From assembly GCF_001665605.1 (NCBI RefSeq), contig NZ_LZSV01000011.1:248001-312000 (forward strand): 64,000 bases of DNA, written 5' to 3'. The notes under the pieces were generated by a model that was not told the origin of the DNA, searched no databases, and saw nothing but the letters and a program-made list of their open reading frames with translations. A program made the translations under genes and the position numbers. The DNA is from Mycobacterium sp. 852014-50255_SCH5639931. Lineage in GTDB: Bacteria; Actinomycetota; Actinomycetes; Mycobacteriales; Mycobacteriaceae. The number at the start of each line of letters is the position of its first letter. The first letter of the stretch is position 1. This document shows positions 18,702 through 27,077 of this stretch, piece after piece.

Positions 18702-19475
18702 TCAGCGCGGCTTCCACTCCGACGTCAGCGCCGACTCCGAGAGATACTTCGTCGAACTCCACCCGCCGTCGACGACGATCGTCTGGCCGTTGATGAAGGC
18801 CCCACCGGGCGAGCACAGGAACGCCACCGTGCTCGCCACGTCGTCGACCGTGCCCAGGCGCTGATGCGGTGTCATCTCGATGTTGATGCGCCGGAACCGC
18901 TCGTCGTGCAGGCGATGCTCGGTCATCGGCGTCTGAATCACCCCGGGCGCCACCGCATTACAACGTATCCCCTGCGCCCCGTACTGGCAGGCGATGTGGG
19001 TGGTCAGCGCCGTGAGGCCGCCCTTGGCCGCCGAGTACGCGCCGCCACGCAGGCCGCCGACCACGGCGAAGGTCGACGTGACGTTGATGATTGCCGACCC
19101 GGGAGGCATGTGCGGCAACACCTCCCGGATGAGGCGGAACGGGGCACGCAGCATCAAACCGAGGAAATGGTCCAGCGATTCGTCGTCCGTCTCGTGCACC
19201 GGCTTGGGGCTGCCTATCCCGGCGATGTTGATCAGAAAGTCGATGTGGCCCCACCTGTCCAGGGCGGTGTCGGTGATCCGCTTGGGCGCATCGTCGTCGG
19301 TGAGATCGACGGCTACCGTCGCCACCCGGTCGGGGTCGCCGATGTGGCGCGCCAGCCCGGCGAGCTTCTCCTCGTTTCTCCCGGTCGCCACGACCGCCAT
19401 GCCCGCCTCGGCGAGCTTGACCGCGCAGCCGAAGCCGATCCCGCCGCTCGCCCCCGTCACCACCGCTACCTGCAT
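18702..19475 (-). CDS. short-chain dehydrogenase/reductase of the catabolic cluster
   Basis: A 257-residue classical SDR: TGASGGIGFG (nucleotide binding), NIAGIG, the catalytic serine in NVTSTFAV, and YSAAKGGL for Tyr/Lys, then the family PG motif NAVAPGVIQTPM. It is the last gene of the leftward operon (beta-propeller, GntR, FadD, SDR); its ATG lies one base after the FadD stop. It probably oxidises an alcohol or 3-hydroxyacyl intermediate in the cluster's pathway. It begins the accessory region absent from this place in M. tuberculosis. Confidence 0.9.
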   Translation of the reverse strand: MQVAVVTGASGGIGFGCAVKLAEAGMAVVATGRNEEKLAGLARHIGDPDRVATVAVDLTDDDAPKRITDTALDRWGHIDFLINIAGIGSPKPVHETDDESLDHFLGLMLRAPFRLIREVLPHMPPGSAIINVTSTFAVVGGLRGGAYSAAKGGLTALTTHIACQYGAQGIRCNAVAPGVIQTPMTEHRLHDERFRRINIEMTPHQRLGTVDDVASTVAFLCSPGGAFINGQTIVVDGGWSSTKYLSESALTSEWKPR

Positions 19476-19476
19476 G

Positions 19477-21075
19477 TCACTGCTCCGCCTTCATGAGCGC
19501 CGCCTTGATCTGGTGCTTCAATATCTTCCCCGCGTCGTTCTTGGGCAGCACATCCCAAAGCACAAGCTGCTCAGGGGCTTTGAACCGCGCCAGCCCCGAC
19601 TCTTCCAGGAAGCCGCGCAGGCTGGCCACATCGAGGCCGGGACCGCCCACGGGCACCACGACGGCGCAGGCCCGTTCCCCGGTCCGGTCGTCGGGCAGCC
19701 CGACGATGGCGATCTCCGCGATGCCTGGGTGTCCGGCGAGGATGTCCTCGACTTCCTTCGGTGAGATGTTCTCACCGTTGCGGATGATGATGTCCTTGGC
19801 GCGTCCGGTGACGACCAGGTAGTCGTCGTCGAGCCATCGCGCCAAATCTCCGGTGCGGAAGAAGCCCTCGTCGTCGAAGGCGTCCACCTCGTCTTCGGGG
19901 TGGTGGTAGCCGGTCAGCATCTGCGGCCCCCGCGCGTGGATCTCCCCGCCGACGATCTTGACCTCGGCCAGGCCGACGCGACCGTCGGTGTCGGCGGCGT
20001 GATCGATGTCCCGCACCGACCCGACCGTGGTGACCGGGACTTCCGTCGATCCGTACACCCGGGTGACGATCGCCGACTCGAAAAAGGCCGCGGCCCTGCG
20101 GATCAGCGCGGGCGCCACCGACGCGCCGCCACAGACGAACAGCTTCAGATCCGGGAGCCGGGTGCCGGCGCGCTCCGCCGCGGCCAGCATGTGCTCCAGG
20201 AACGGTGTCGCCCCGGCTATGTGTGTGCACCGCTCGGCCTGCACGAGGGCGACGGCGTCGTCGCCGTCCCACCGCTCCATCAAGACCGCGGTCGTGCCCA
20301 GCAGTAGCGGGCATTCGAACGCGTAGATGGAACCGCCGATGTGCGCGATCGGCGACGCCACCAGGAACGCGTCGCCCGGCTCGATGAGCCAGTGCTCACC
20401 GAGCTGGCGGATCAGCGCGTGAATCGAGTTATGGCTATGCAGAACGCCTTTCGGCCGTCCCGTGGTGCCCGACGTGTAAAGGATCATGCGGACGGCATCG
20501 GGATTCAGCGTGGGCAGCGCCGCGCCCGAGGGCCGCTCCTCGAGCAGCGCTTCGTAGGGGACGCTATGCCCATCCGGGTCCCCCCGCACCAGCACGACCT
20601 CGGGCGGCGACTCCAGCTGCGCGGTCACCCGGCCCAGCATCGCGGCATAGTCGTGATGACCGAACTGCGCTGGGACAAAGATCATTCGGCTGTCGGCGTC
20701 TTCCAGGACGAACCGGAGTTCGCGGTCGCGCATGGACGGCAGGATGGGGTTGGCCACCATCCCCGCCAACGTACTGCCCAGGTAGATCACCGCGGCCTCG
20801 TGCCAGTTTGGCAGCATGAAGGAGACCACGCTGCCCGGTGGGATCCGCGCAAGCAGCGCATGCGCCAGCGCCGTTGCCTGTCGGTACAGGCTCACACAGT
20901 CCAGCCGCCGGTCCCCGTCGACGAGCGCCACCCGTTGCGGCGTACGCTCGGCGGCCTCGCGCAGCGCGTCGGCCAGCGTGCCGGGGACCCACCAACCGCG
21001 CGCGTAGGCCTCGGCGGCGCGTTCGTCGTCCCACCGGACCCACCGCCCGCCGATCAGCTTCCGGGTGGATGCCAT
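19477..21075 (-). CDS. acyl-CoA synthetase of the catabolic cluster (FadD-like)
   Basis: A 532-residue ANL-family ligase. Motifs: LYTSGTTGRPKGVLHSHNS (ATP loop), RVYGSTEVPVTT, FRTGDLARW, GRAKDIIIRNGENISP, and the C-terminal lysine in PKNDAGKILKH. It resembles cyclohexanecarboxylate- and long-chain-CoA ligases more than the mycolate FadD32 group. It likely activates the acid made by ring opening in this cluster. Nine bases separate it from the GntR stop, and the following SDR starts one base after its stop, so it sits inside one operon. Confidence 0.92.
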   Translation of the reverse strand: MASTRKLIGGRWVRWDDERAAEAYARGWWVPGTLADALREAAERTPQRVALVDGDRRLDCVSLYRQATALAHALLARIPPGSVVSFMLPNWHEAAVIYLGSTLAGMVANPILPSMRDRELRFVLEDADSRMIFVPAQFGHHDYAAMLGRVTAQLESPPEVVLVRGDPDGHSVPYEALLEERPSGAALPTLNPDAVRMILYTSGTTGRPKGVLHSHNSIHALIRQLGEHWLIEPGDAFLVASPIAHIGGSIYAFECPLLLGTTAVLMERWDGDDAVALVQAERCTHIAGATPFLEHMLAAAERAGTRLPDLKLFVCGGASVAPALIRRAAAFFESAIVTRVYGSTEVPVTTVGSVRDIDHAADTDGRVGLAEVKIVGGEIHARGPQMLTGYHHPEDEVDAFDDEGFFRTGDLARWLDDDYLVVTGRAKDIIIRNGENISPKEVEDILAGHPGIAEIAIVGLPDDRTGERACAVVVPVGGPGLDVASLRGFLEESGLARFKAPEQLVLWDVLPKNDAGKILKHQIKAALMKAEQ

Positions 21076-21084
21076 TGCGGCAGC

Positions 21085-21834
21085 TTAGCCACGAACCCGC
21101 CGCATCGTCATCGAGTGCCGGAAGCGCGACGCGGGATGGGTGTTGATGGTGACCTGGGCGACCCGCCCGTCGGAGGTCGTGTAAGTCCGTTGCACCTGCA
21201 ATGCCGGTGTCCCCGAATCGATCTCGAGCCCGGCCGCCAGGTCCGGGGAGATGACCACCGCGGCGATCTCCTGCTGGACCTCGACGATGCTGAGGCCGAA
21301 CAGGTCCTCGATGAGCGGGAAGATGGGGCCCTCGTGGCGCTGCAGCAACCGGCCGACGCCGGCGAACGCGCGGTTGATGTAGTACTCGGTGCGGCAGAGC
21401 GCGTACCCAGGTGACTCCGTGGCGACGGCCCGCCGGAAGCCGCGCACGGTCAGCCATTGTTCGCCGGTCGTCAGCCCGGTCCGGGCGGACAGTTCGTCGT
21501 CGATGGTGACCATGGCGACCGATTCGATGGCGAATCGGGCGTCCGTCGCGAACGCCAGCAGGTCGTTGATCGACATGACGTGCTGGACGTAGGAGTCGGC
21601 CGACGGCCGCGGCACCACGAGGGTTCCGGTCCGTGGGCGCGACGACACCAGGTTGTCCTCGCGCAGGCGCCGCAGTGCCTCCCGAATGGTGTAGCGGCTC
21701 ACCGCGAATCGCTCACACAGTTCGTGTTCGGTTGGCAATTGCGAGCCCACCGGATAGACGCCCTCCACGATCTCTTTCCGCAATGTGCGGGCGACCTGTA
21801 GGTATCGGTGGTCGACGACTCTGGCTTCGGTCAT
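21085..21834 (-). CDS. GntR-family regulator (HutC/UTRA type)
   Basis: A 249-residue GntR protein. The winged helix is at about residues 8-75, with PVGSQLPTEHELCERFAVS followed by RYTIREALRRL. The C-terminal UTRA-type effector domain includes YALCRTEYYINRAF and ends ALQVQRTYTTSDGRVAQVTIN. The ATG overlaps the stop of the beta-propeller gene upstream, so the regulator is encoded inside the operon it probably controls. Its likely binding sites are the two palindromes at 23533 and 23629. The effector is presumably the pathway substrate or a CoA ester, which is inference. Confidence 0.92.
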   Translation of the reverse strand: MTEARVVDHRYLQVARTLRKEIVEGVYPVGSQLPTEHELCERFAVSRYTIREALRRLREDNLVSSRPRTGTLVVPRPSADSYVQHVMSINDLLAFATDARFAIESVAMVTIDDELSARTGLTTGEQWLTVRGFRRAVATESPGYALCRTEYYINRAFAGVGRLLQRHEGPIFPLIEDLFGLSIVEVQQEIAAVVISPDLAAGLEIDSGTPALQVQRTYTTSDGRVAQVTINTHPASRFRHSMTMRRVRG

Positions 21835-23516
21835 CTCTCCCCTTCAGGATCCCGCCGCAATGCCAGCACGCTGCCGTCGGCGTCCGCCGAGATGTACAGC
21901 GTGCCGTCCGGCCCGGCGGTGATACCGGCGAACGGGCCCTGCGGCCCGGAGAAGGGCGGCATCCCGAGCAGCGGCTTCGGCGTCACGCCGGGCGGCGCAC
22001 CCACCGGCAGGCCCGACGCGATGGTGCGGCGCGCGCCGGTGTCCAGGTCGACGGCGACCAACTCCTTGGCGCCCGCGTCCACCACGTACAGCTGCCCGTC
22101 GCGCACCAGGATGCCCTGGGGCCGCTGCAGGTCGTCGCATACCGTGCCGCCCGCGCCGCCCAGTCGGACCACTCGCCCGGCGCCCGCCTCGGAAACCAGG
22201 CATCCCCCATCGGGGGTGATGGCCACCCCGACCGGTTCGCTCAGCCCGGTCGCGACCACCTCGACCGCGCCCGACCGGATGGACAGCACCCGTCCCGCGC
22301 CCAGTTCCGCCGCCACCACGGCACCGCCCGGGGCGACGGCAACCCCGTAGAGCTGATCGAAACCCTCTGCCATCACCTGGCTTTCGCTGCTGGCCGGCCG
22401 ATAGCGGGCCACCTGCCCGTTGGAGGTGGTGACGACGAACTCGCCGTCGGCCACGGCGGCCAACCCGCGCAGGAAGCCCGGATAGCCCGGGCTGAACAGC
22501 ATTCCGGCGGTTCGCAATGAACCGTGCTTGATGGGCGACGACCCGCTTTGCCCGGCTTCGCCGCGCTCGTGATCGTCGCCGGGCGAGAGGAGCACATAAA
22601 AGTACGTCCCGTCGGCGATGTAGAGATTGCCGTCGGAACCGACCGCCAGGTCCAGCGGCCAGTTCAGCCCGCCCGGCAGCACGGTCTGAGTACGGCCGTC
22701 GCCGAGGATCTCGGTGATCTCGCCGGTGAAGTTCGAGACGAACAACCGCTCACCTACGAACGTGAGGTTGTCCAGGCCGGGATTCAGCGTGGCCAGCACG
22801 GTCCGGTCGCCGTTGCGGGGGTCGATACGCAGCACCTGGCCGCTGTGTACCTGTGTCGACACGATGCGCCCGCGGGAATCGAACTTCACCGCGTCGGGGA
22901 CACCCAGGTCACCGGCCACCCGCTCGGGTTCGCCGCCGGCGGGGTCGATGCGCCATATCTCGTTGGCCCCCATCAGCGGGAAATACAGCATGCCGTCGGG
23001 CCCGACCTCCATCGCGTTGGGCGACGGCGCGCTCTCCAGCAGCACGCGCGCCGCGCCGCCCGCCGGGTCGAGCTCGAGCAGGCGGCCGCCGTCGCGGCAT
23101 TCGCCGATGAACAACCGGTCCCGGTGGAACGTGATGCCGTTGGCCGACGGCACGTCGTCGCGCAGCACCCGGGTGCGACCCGCCGCATCCCGCACGCTCA
23201 CCCGGCCGTCCATGACCTCGGTCGCGAACAGGTTGCCGTCCGGGTCGAAGGCCACGTCGTCGGGCGCGATGATGTCGCCGCCCTTGGCGCTGACGACGTC
23301 CAGCCGACCGGTCGCAGAGTCGAGGGCGCTGATCTGGCTGCCGGTCACCTGGGCGATGTAGATGCGGCCGTCCGGGCCGGTGCGCAGGCCGTTCGCGCCG
23401 AAGAGCCGGCTCGGGGGCGTCAGGCGGGCGAGACTCCAGCCGTCGGCGACGCTCGGCGCCCGCTCGGCGGAGAAGCGACCCTGCGACTGTGACAATCCGG
23501 CCATCACCGCTCGCAC
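21831..23516 (-). CDS. SMP-30/NHL-type beta-propeller protein, possible lactonase
   Basis: A 561-residue protein built from about ten or more similar blades, each with a G-P-D-G-x-hydrophobic-Y turn: GPDGRIYIAQVTG, DPDGNLFATEVMDG, GPDGMLYFPLMG, GSDGNLYIADGTY, RDGQLYVVDAGA, GPDGTLYISADADG. This is the pattern of SMP-30/gluconolactonase and NHL propellers. Length fits two fused propellers rather than one six-blade unit. No signal peptide is seen, so it is probably cytoplasmic. Next to a Baeyer-Villiger monooxygenase, a lactone-opening role is attractive but unproven. The GTG at 23516 is the chosen start; the ATG at 23504 is possible. First gene of the leftward operon. Confidence 0.82.
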   Translation of the reverse strand: MRAVMAGLSQSQGRFSAERAPSVADGWSLARLTPPSRLFGANGLRTGPDGRIYIAQVTGSQISALDSATGRLDVVSAKGGDIIAPDDVAFDPDGNLFATEVMDGRVSVRDAAGRTRVLRDDVPSANGITFHRDRLFIGECRDGGRLLELDPAGGAARVLLESAPSPNAMEVGPDGMLYFPLMGANEIWRIDPAGGEPERVAGDLGVPDAVKFDSRGRIVSTQVHSGQVLRIDPRNGDRTVLATLNPGLDNLTFVGERLFVSNFTGEITEILGDGRTQTVLPGGLNWPLDLAVGSDGNLYIADGTYFYVLLSPGDDHERGEAGQSGSSPIKHGSLRTAGMLFSPGYPGFLRGLAAVADGEFVVTTSNGQVARYRPASSESQVMAEGFDQLYGVAVAPGGAVVAAELGAGRVLSIRSGAVEVVATGLSEPVGVAITPDGGCLVSEAGAGRVVRLGGAGGTVCDDLQRPQGILVRDGQLYVVDAGAKELVAVDLDTGARRTIASGLPVGAPPGVTPKPLLGMPPFSGPQGPFAGITAGPDGTLYISADADGSVLALRRDPEGER

Positions 23517-23532
23517 GTTAGCAATCGACCAA

Positions 23533-23544
23533 TAGTCCAGACAA
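23533..23544. promoter_or_regulatory. candidate GntR operator, leftward promoter side
   Basis: TAGTCCAGACAA matches the perfect palindrome at 23629 in ten of twelve positions, including the T-x-G-T and A-C-x-A half sites typical of GntR operators. It lies 17 bp upstream of the beta-propeller start, where a bound repressor would block leftward transcription. Assignment to the cluster GntR protein is inference. Confidence 0.55.
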
Positions 23545-23628
23545 TAGCCTCGACCCGATGCAATCCGGCACTTGACGGGTCGCCATCCACGAGAGAATCA
23601 TGCTCTCTGATGAGTGCACATCATTATC

Positions 23629-23640
23629 TTGTCCGGACAA
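23629..23640. promoter_or_regulatory. candidate GntR operator, rightward promoter side
   Basis: TTGTCCGGACAA is a perfect 12-bp palindrome fitting the general GntR operator form T-x-G-T-N4-A-C-x-A. It lies 12 bp upstream of the ATG of the rightward operon's first gene and next to a possible -10 (TATCTT, 23625-23630). A similar site lies on the other side of the same divergent region. Confidence 0.6.
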
Positions 23641-23652
23641 TTGGTTGACCCA

Positions 23653-24513
23653 ATGGTAGGCGGCCTGCTGAGCCTGGACGGGCGCATCGTCGTGGTCTCC
23701 GGTGCGGCGGGGGGCGGCATCGGGACCACCGTCACCCGCATGGTCGCCGAGGCCGGTGCGACCGTGGTCGCGGTGAGCCGGGGGCAGGACAACCTCGACC
23801 GGCACCTCGGGCCGCTGCGGGCCGCGGGCCTGACCGTCGTGCCCGTCGCGGCCGACGCCTCCACCGAAGACGGGGTGCGGGCCACGATCGACGCCGTGCG
23901 GCGGGCCGACGGTGAACTGCACGGGCTGGTCAACGTCGCCGGCGGCGCGGACCCGTCGACGTGGATGCCGTCGACCCGGGTGACACGCGCCGACTGGCGC
24001 GACCTGTTCACCCGCAACCTCGAAACGATGTTCTTCATGAGTCAGGCGGTGGCCGCGGAACTGAAGGGCCTCGACCGTCCGGGCTCCATCGTGTCGATCT
24101 CGTCGATCAGCGGGATGAACACGGCGCCTTTCCACATCGCCTACGGCACAGCCAAAGCCGCGATCGTGGCGGCAACCCGCACCATGGCTCTCGAACTGGC
24201 CGACAGCGCGGCCCCGATCCGCGTGAACGCGGTCGCGCCGGGTGTGACCGAGACACCGGCGTCGGCCACCTATGTCGACTCCGATCCCGAGCGCGACCGC
24301 CGCGCCATCGCGATGGGTCGCCGCGGGCGGCCCGCGGAGGTGGCCAGTGCGGTCCTCTTCCTGCTGTCGGACCTGTCGAGCTACATCACCGGACAAACAC
24401 TGCTGGTGGACGGCGGATTGAACCTCAAGTGGGGACACCTGGGCGCCGACAACACCTCTGTGTTCCTCAAGGACGAAACATTCCGCGCGGCGATCACGCG
24501 CTGGGACGGGTAG
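23653..24513 (+). CDS. short-chain dehydrogenase/reductase, first gene of the rightward catabolic operon
   Basis: A 286-residue SDR with a slightly unusual nucleotide-binding motif SGAAGGGIG, then NVAGGAD, the catalytic serine in [16 protein letters not shown], and [12 protein letters not shown]. The ATG at 23653 is preferred because an in-frame GTG at 23614 would place the operator palindrome inside the gene. The Shine-Dalgarno is weak. Sixteen-base-scale spacing to the Rieske oxygenase suggests co-transcription. Probable role: oxidising an alcohol produced by hydroxylation. Confidence 0.88.
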   Translation: MVGGLLSLDGRIVVVSGAAGGGIGTTVTRMVAEAGATVVAVSRGQDNLDRHLGPLRAAGLTVVPVAADASTEDGVRATIDAVRRADGELHGLVNVAGGADPSTWMPSTRVTRADWRDLFTRNLETMFFMSQAVAAELKGLDRPGSIVSISSISGMNTAPFHIAYGTAKAAIVAATRTMALELADSAAPIRVNAVAPGVTETPASATYVDSDPERDRRAIAMGRRGRPAEVASAVLFLLSDLSSYITGQTLLVDGGLNLKWGHLGADNTSVFLKDETFRAAITRWDG

Positions 24514-24528
24514 AAAGCGAGGGACCCG

Positions 24529-25905
24529 ATGACACAGAACGGCGCGGCCGCGCCCGAGGAGCTGACCGGGCCGGTCACGATCCCGGTGGAGGCGTACCTC
24601 TCCGAGGAATACCTGCGCGCCGAGCGCGACAAGCTCTGGCGCAAGGTGTGGCAGCAAGTCGGGCGCGTGGAAGACCTGCCCAAGGTCGGCAGCTACCTCA
24701 CCTACGACATCCTGGACGACTCCGTCGTCGTGATCCGCACCGGACCCGACACGCTCAAGGCTCACCACAATGTGTGCATGCACCGCGGGCGCAGGCTGGT
24801 CGACACCCCGGACGGCGCGAGAAACGCTTGCGGCCACAAGAAGTCGTTCGTGTGCGGGTTTCACGGCTGGACCTACGACCAGGACGGCGCCTGCACCCAC
24901 GTGCCCGAGCGGCAGGACTGGCAGGGCGCCCTGACGCCGGAGAACACCCACCTGGCGCCGGTCAACGTCGACACCTGGGGCGGCTGGGTCTGGATCAACA
25001 TGGATCCGGCGTGCGAGCCGTTGCGGGACTACCTCGAGCCCGCCGCGACAATGCTCGACCCGTTCCGCCTGCAGGACATGCGCTGCAAATGGCGGAAATG
25101 GCTGCATTTCGACTGCAATTGGAAGGTCGCGATGGAGGCCTTCAACGAGACCTACCACGTCGCCACCACCCATCCGCAGTTCAACAAATTCGGCAACTTC
25201 CGCGGCTGGGCGATGGCGCAGGGCAAGCACAGCAACATCGGCTACGACGCGCCCAAGGGGCTCGAAGAGACCAAATCGAAGATCCGCCTGGGCACCGGTG
25301 CGGACCCGCGGATTTCGACGGCCGAGATGCAGATCTACACGCTGGAGGAAACCAACGCCACCACCACCAAGACCCTGGTGGAGGCGGCGCGCCGGCTGGT
25401 CGACGAGCTGCCCGCGGACACCCCAGCGGGCCGGGTGCTCGAGCACTGGCTGTCCTCGGCGCGGCGCGACGACGCCGCGCGGGGCGTCGAGTGGCCGACC
25501 ATCGACCCCGAACACCTGGCCAAGAGCGGGACCGCGTGGCAGATCTTCCCGAACTTCCAGATCGGCCAGGGCCTGACCACCGCGCTGTGCTACAGCGCCC
25601 GCCCCTTCGGCTACGACCCCGACAAGTGCATCTTCGAAGCCTCGTGCTACGAGCTCTACCCCAAAGGCGAAGAGCCGCAGACCGAATGGGTGTACGCACC
25701 GCCGGACGACCCGAACTGGCGCAGCGTGCTGCCGCAGGACTTCTCCAACATGGCCGCCGTCCAGAAAGGCATGAAGTCGTACGGCTTCCGTGGCCCCAAG
25801 CCCAACCCGTACATGGAACGTAGCACCGCCAACCTGCACCGCAACCTCGCCCGGTACCTGGGCACCGGTGCCCCGAAGGAACTAGCAACGGAGATACAAC
25901 GATGA
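24529..25905 (+). CDS. Rieske non-haem iron oxygenase, large (alpha) subunit
   Basis: A 458-residue ring-hydroxylating oxygenase. The Rieske [2Fe-2S] ligands are Cys83, His85, Cys109 and His112 (CMH and CGFH). The catalytic iron site includes His209 and His214 in NETYHVATTHPQ. Such enzymes hydroxylate aromatic or alicyclic/steroid substrates with electrons from a separate reductase and ferredoxin, neither of which is encoded in this operon. There is no small beta subunit either, so it may be an alpha-only (homotrimeric) enzyme like KshA-type or Stc2-type oxygenases. Its TGA overlaps the next ATG. Confidence 0.92.
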   Translation: MTQNGAAAPEELTGPVTIPVEAYLSEEYLRAERDKLWRKVWQQVGRVEDLPKVGSYLTYDILDDSVVVIRTGPDTLKAHHNVCMHRGRRLVDTPDGARNACGHKKSFVCGFHGWTYDQDGACTHVPERQDWQGALTPENTHLAPVNVDTWGGWVWINMDPACEPLRDYLEPAATMLDPFRLQDMRCKWRKWLHFDCNWKVAMEAFNETYHVATTHPQFNKFGNFRGWAMAQGKHSNIGYDAPKGLEETKSKIRLGTGADPRISTAEMQIYTLEETNATTTKTLVEAARRLVDELPADTPAGRVLEHWLSSARRDDAARGVEWPTIDPEHLAKSGTAWQIFPNFQIGQGLTTALCYSARPFGYDPDKCIFEASCYELYPKGEEPQTEWVYAPPDDPNWRSVLPQDFSNMAAVQKGMKSYGFRGPKPNPYMERSTANLHRNLARYLGTGAPKELATEIQR

Positions 25906-27077
25906 AGGTCAATCTTGGTTTCGGCGCGCACAACTCCCACGACTGGGAGCGCGTGCTCGCCGAAGACTTCAGCCGGCCGCCGGCCACCCCGGACTGGGAG
26001 TGCGTCCAGGCGACGCTGGCGATCGCCGACCTGGCGGAGCCGCTCGGGTTCGACGGCATCTGGATGCCCGAGCACTGCGGGACGCCATATGGCATGACGC
26101 CCAACCCCATTCAGGCGCTGAGCTATTTCGCCGGCCGCACCGAGCGGGTCGGCCTGGGCACCTTCGTGGTCGTCGCGCCGTGGTGGCATCCCGTCCGGCT
26201 AGCGCACCAGATCGCCTACCTCGATATCCTCTCCAACGGCCGCTACACCACGATCGGGATCGGCCGCGGGGTCTCGAAGGGAGAGTTCGACGCCGTCGGC
26301 GTGCCGCGGGAGGAGAGCAGGCAGCGGTTCAACGAAACCCTCGACATCCTGCAGCTCGCGTTCTCCGGCGAGCGGTTCTCCTACGAGGGGGAGATATTCA
26401 AGGTCCCCGAAATGTCGCTGCGCCCCGAACCGCTCAGCAGTGACCTGTTTTCACGCATCTACAGCTCGTCCTCGACCGCCGAGTCGCTGGAGATCCTGGC
26501 CCGCCGCGGCATGGTGCCGCTCTTCGTCGGCAACAAGCCGATCGAGGACGCCGGACGGGAAGTGCAGAAGGTCAACACGTTCCGCAAGGAGGAGGGCCTG
26601 CCGCCCTGCCAGCCGAAGAACGTGATGTTCATGTACTGCACCACCGGTGACCCCGCGGCATCCGAGGAGTGGATCTGGACGGCTAACCGCGACGTCACCG
26701 TGCACTACGGGTTCGCGGACGCCTCAAACTTCAAGGGCGTCAAGGGTTACGAGGCTTACGCCGCGCGGGAGGCGACCGCGACGGCCGTCCTCGCGTCGTC
26801 CGTCACCGGTGACGCCAAGGCCGGCCCGTCCAAGACGCCGGGCTACCACGCGTCGAACCTGCTGATCGGCACGCCGGAGGAGATCTTCAACCGGATCAAG
26901 GCCGCCCAGGAGGCGTGCTCGTTCGCGGAGCTGACAATCGTCCCGCAGTTCGGCACCATGCCCTACGCCGAAGCGATGGCCAGCACCCAACTGTTCGCCA
27001 AGGAGGTGCTGCCCGCCGTGCAGGAGATGGCCGCGCCCCTGCACGCCGCGGCGCTACCGGAGAACGCCCTGGCATGA
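25902..27077 (+). CDS. luciferase-like flavin-dependent monooxygenase (LLM class)
   Basis: A 391-residue bacterial-luciferase-like TIM-barrel protein. Family marks are EPLGFDGIWMPEHCG, RTERVGLGTFVVVAPWWHPVR, and the GIGRGVSKGEFDAVGV loop with ESRQRFNETLDILQLAF. These enzymes use reduced FMN (sometimes F420) supplied by a partner reductase; limonene 1,2-monooxygenase is one member of similar length. The start overlaps the Rieske stop (ATGA) and its own stop overlaps the next ATG. Probably an oxygenation step on the same substrate as the cluster's other oxygenases. Confidence 0.9.
   Translation: MKVNLGFGAHNSHDWERVLAEDFSRPPATPDWECVQATLAIADLAEPLGFDGIWMPEHCGTPYGMTPNPIQALSYFAGRTERVGLGTFVVVAPWWHPVRLAHQIAYLDILSNGRYTTIGIGRGVSKGEFDAVGVPREESRQRFNETLDILQLAFSGERFSYEGEIFKVPEMSLRPEPLSSDLFSRIYSSSSTAESLEILARRGMVPLFVGNKPIEDAGREVQKVNTFRKEEGLPPCQPKNVMFMYCTTGDPAASEEWIWTANRDVTVHYGFADASNFKGVKGYEAYAAREATATAVLASSVTGDAKAGPSKTPGYHASNLLIGTPEEIFNRIKAAQEACSFAELTIVPQFGTMPYAEAMASTQLFAKEVLPAVQEMAAPLHAAALPENALA

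Noticed and set aside
23518..25839. A 773-codon open frame on the minus strand over the SDR and Rieske genes
   Set aside because: The opposite strand encodes clear SDR and Rieske motifs; the minus frame has no recognisable domain.
25902..27077. The LLM monooxygenase as a luciferase partner for the LuxE/LuxC-like pair
   Set aside because: It is 21 kb away in another operon, lacks a second LuxB-like subunit gene, and fits better with the Rieske/BVMO operon.
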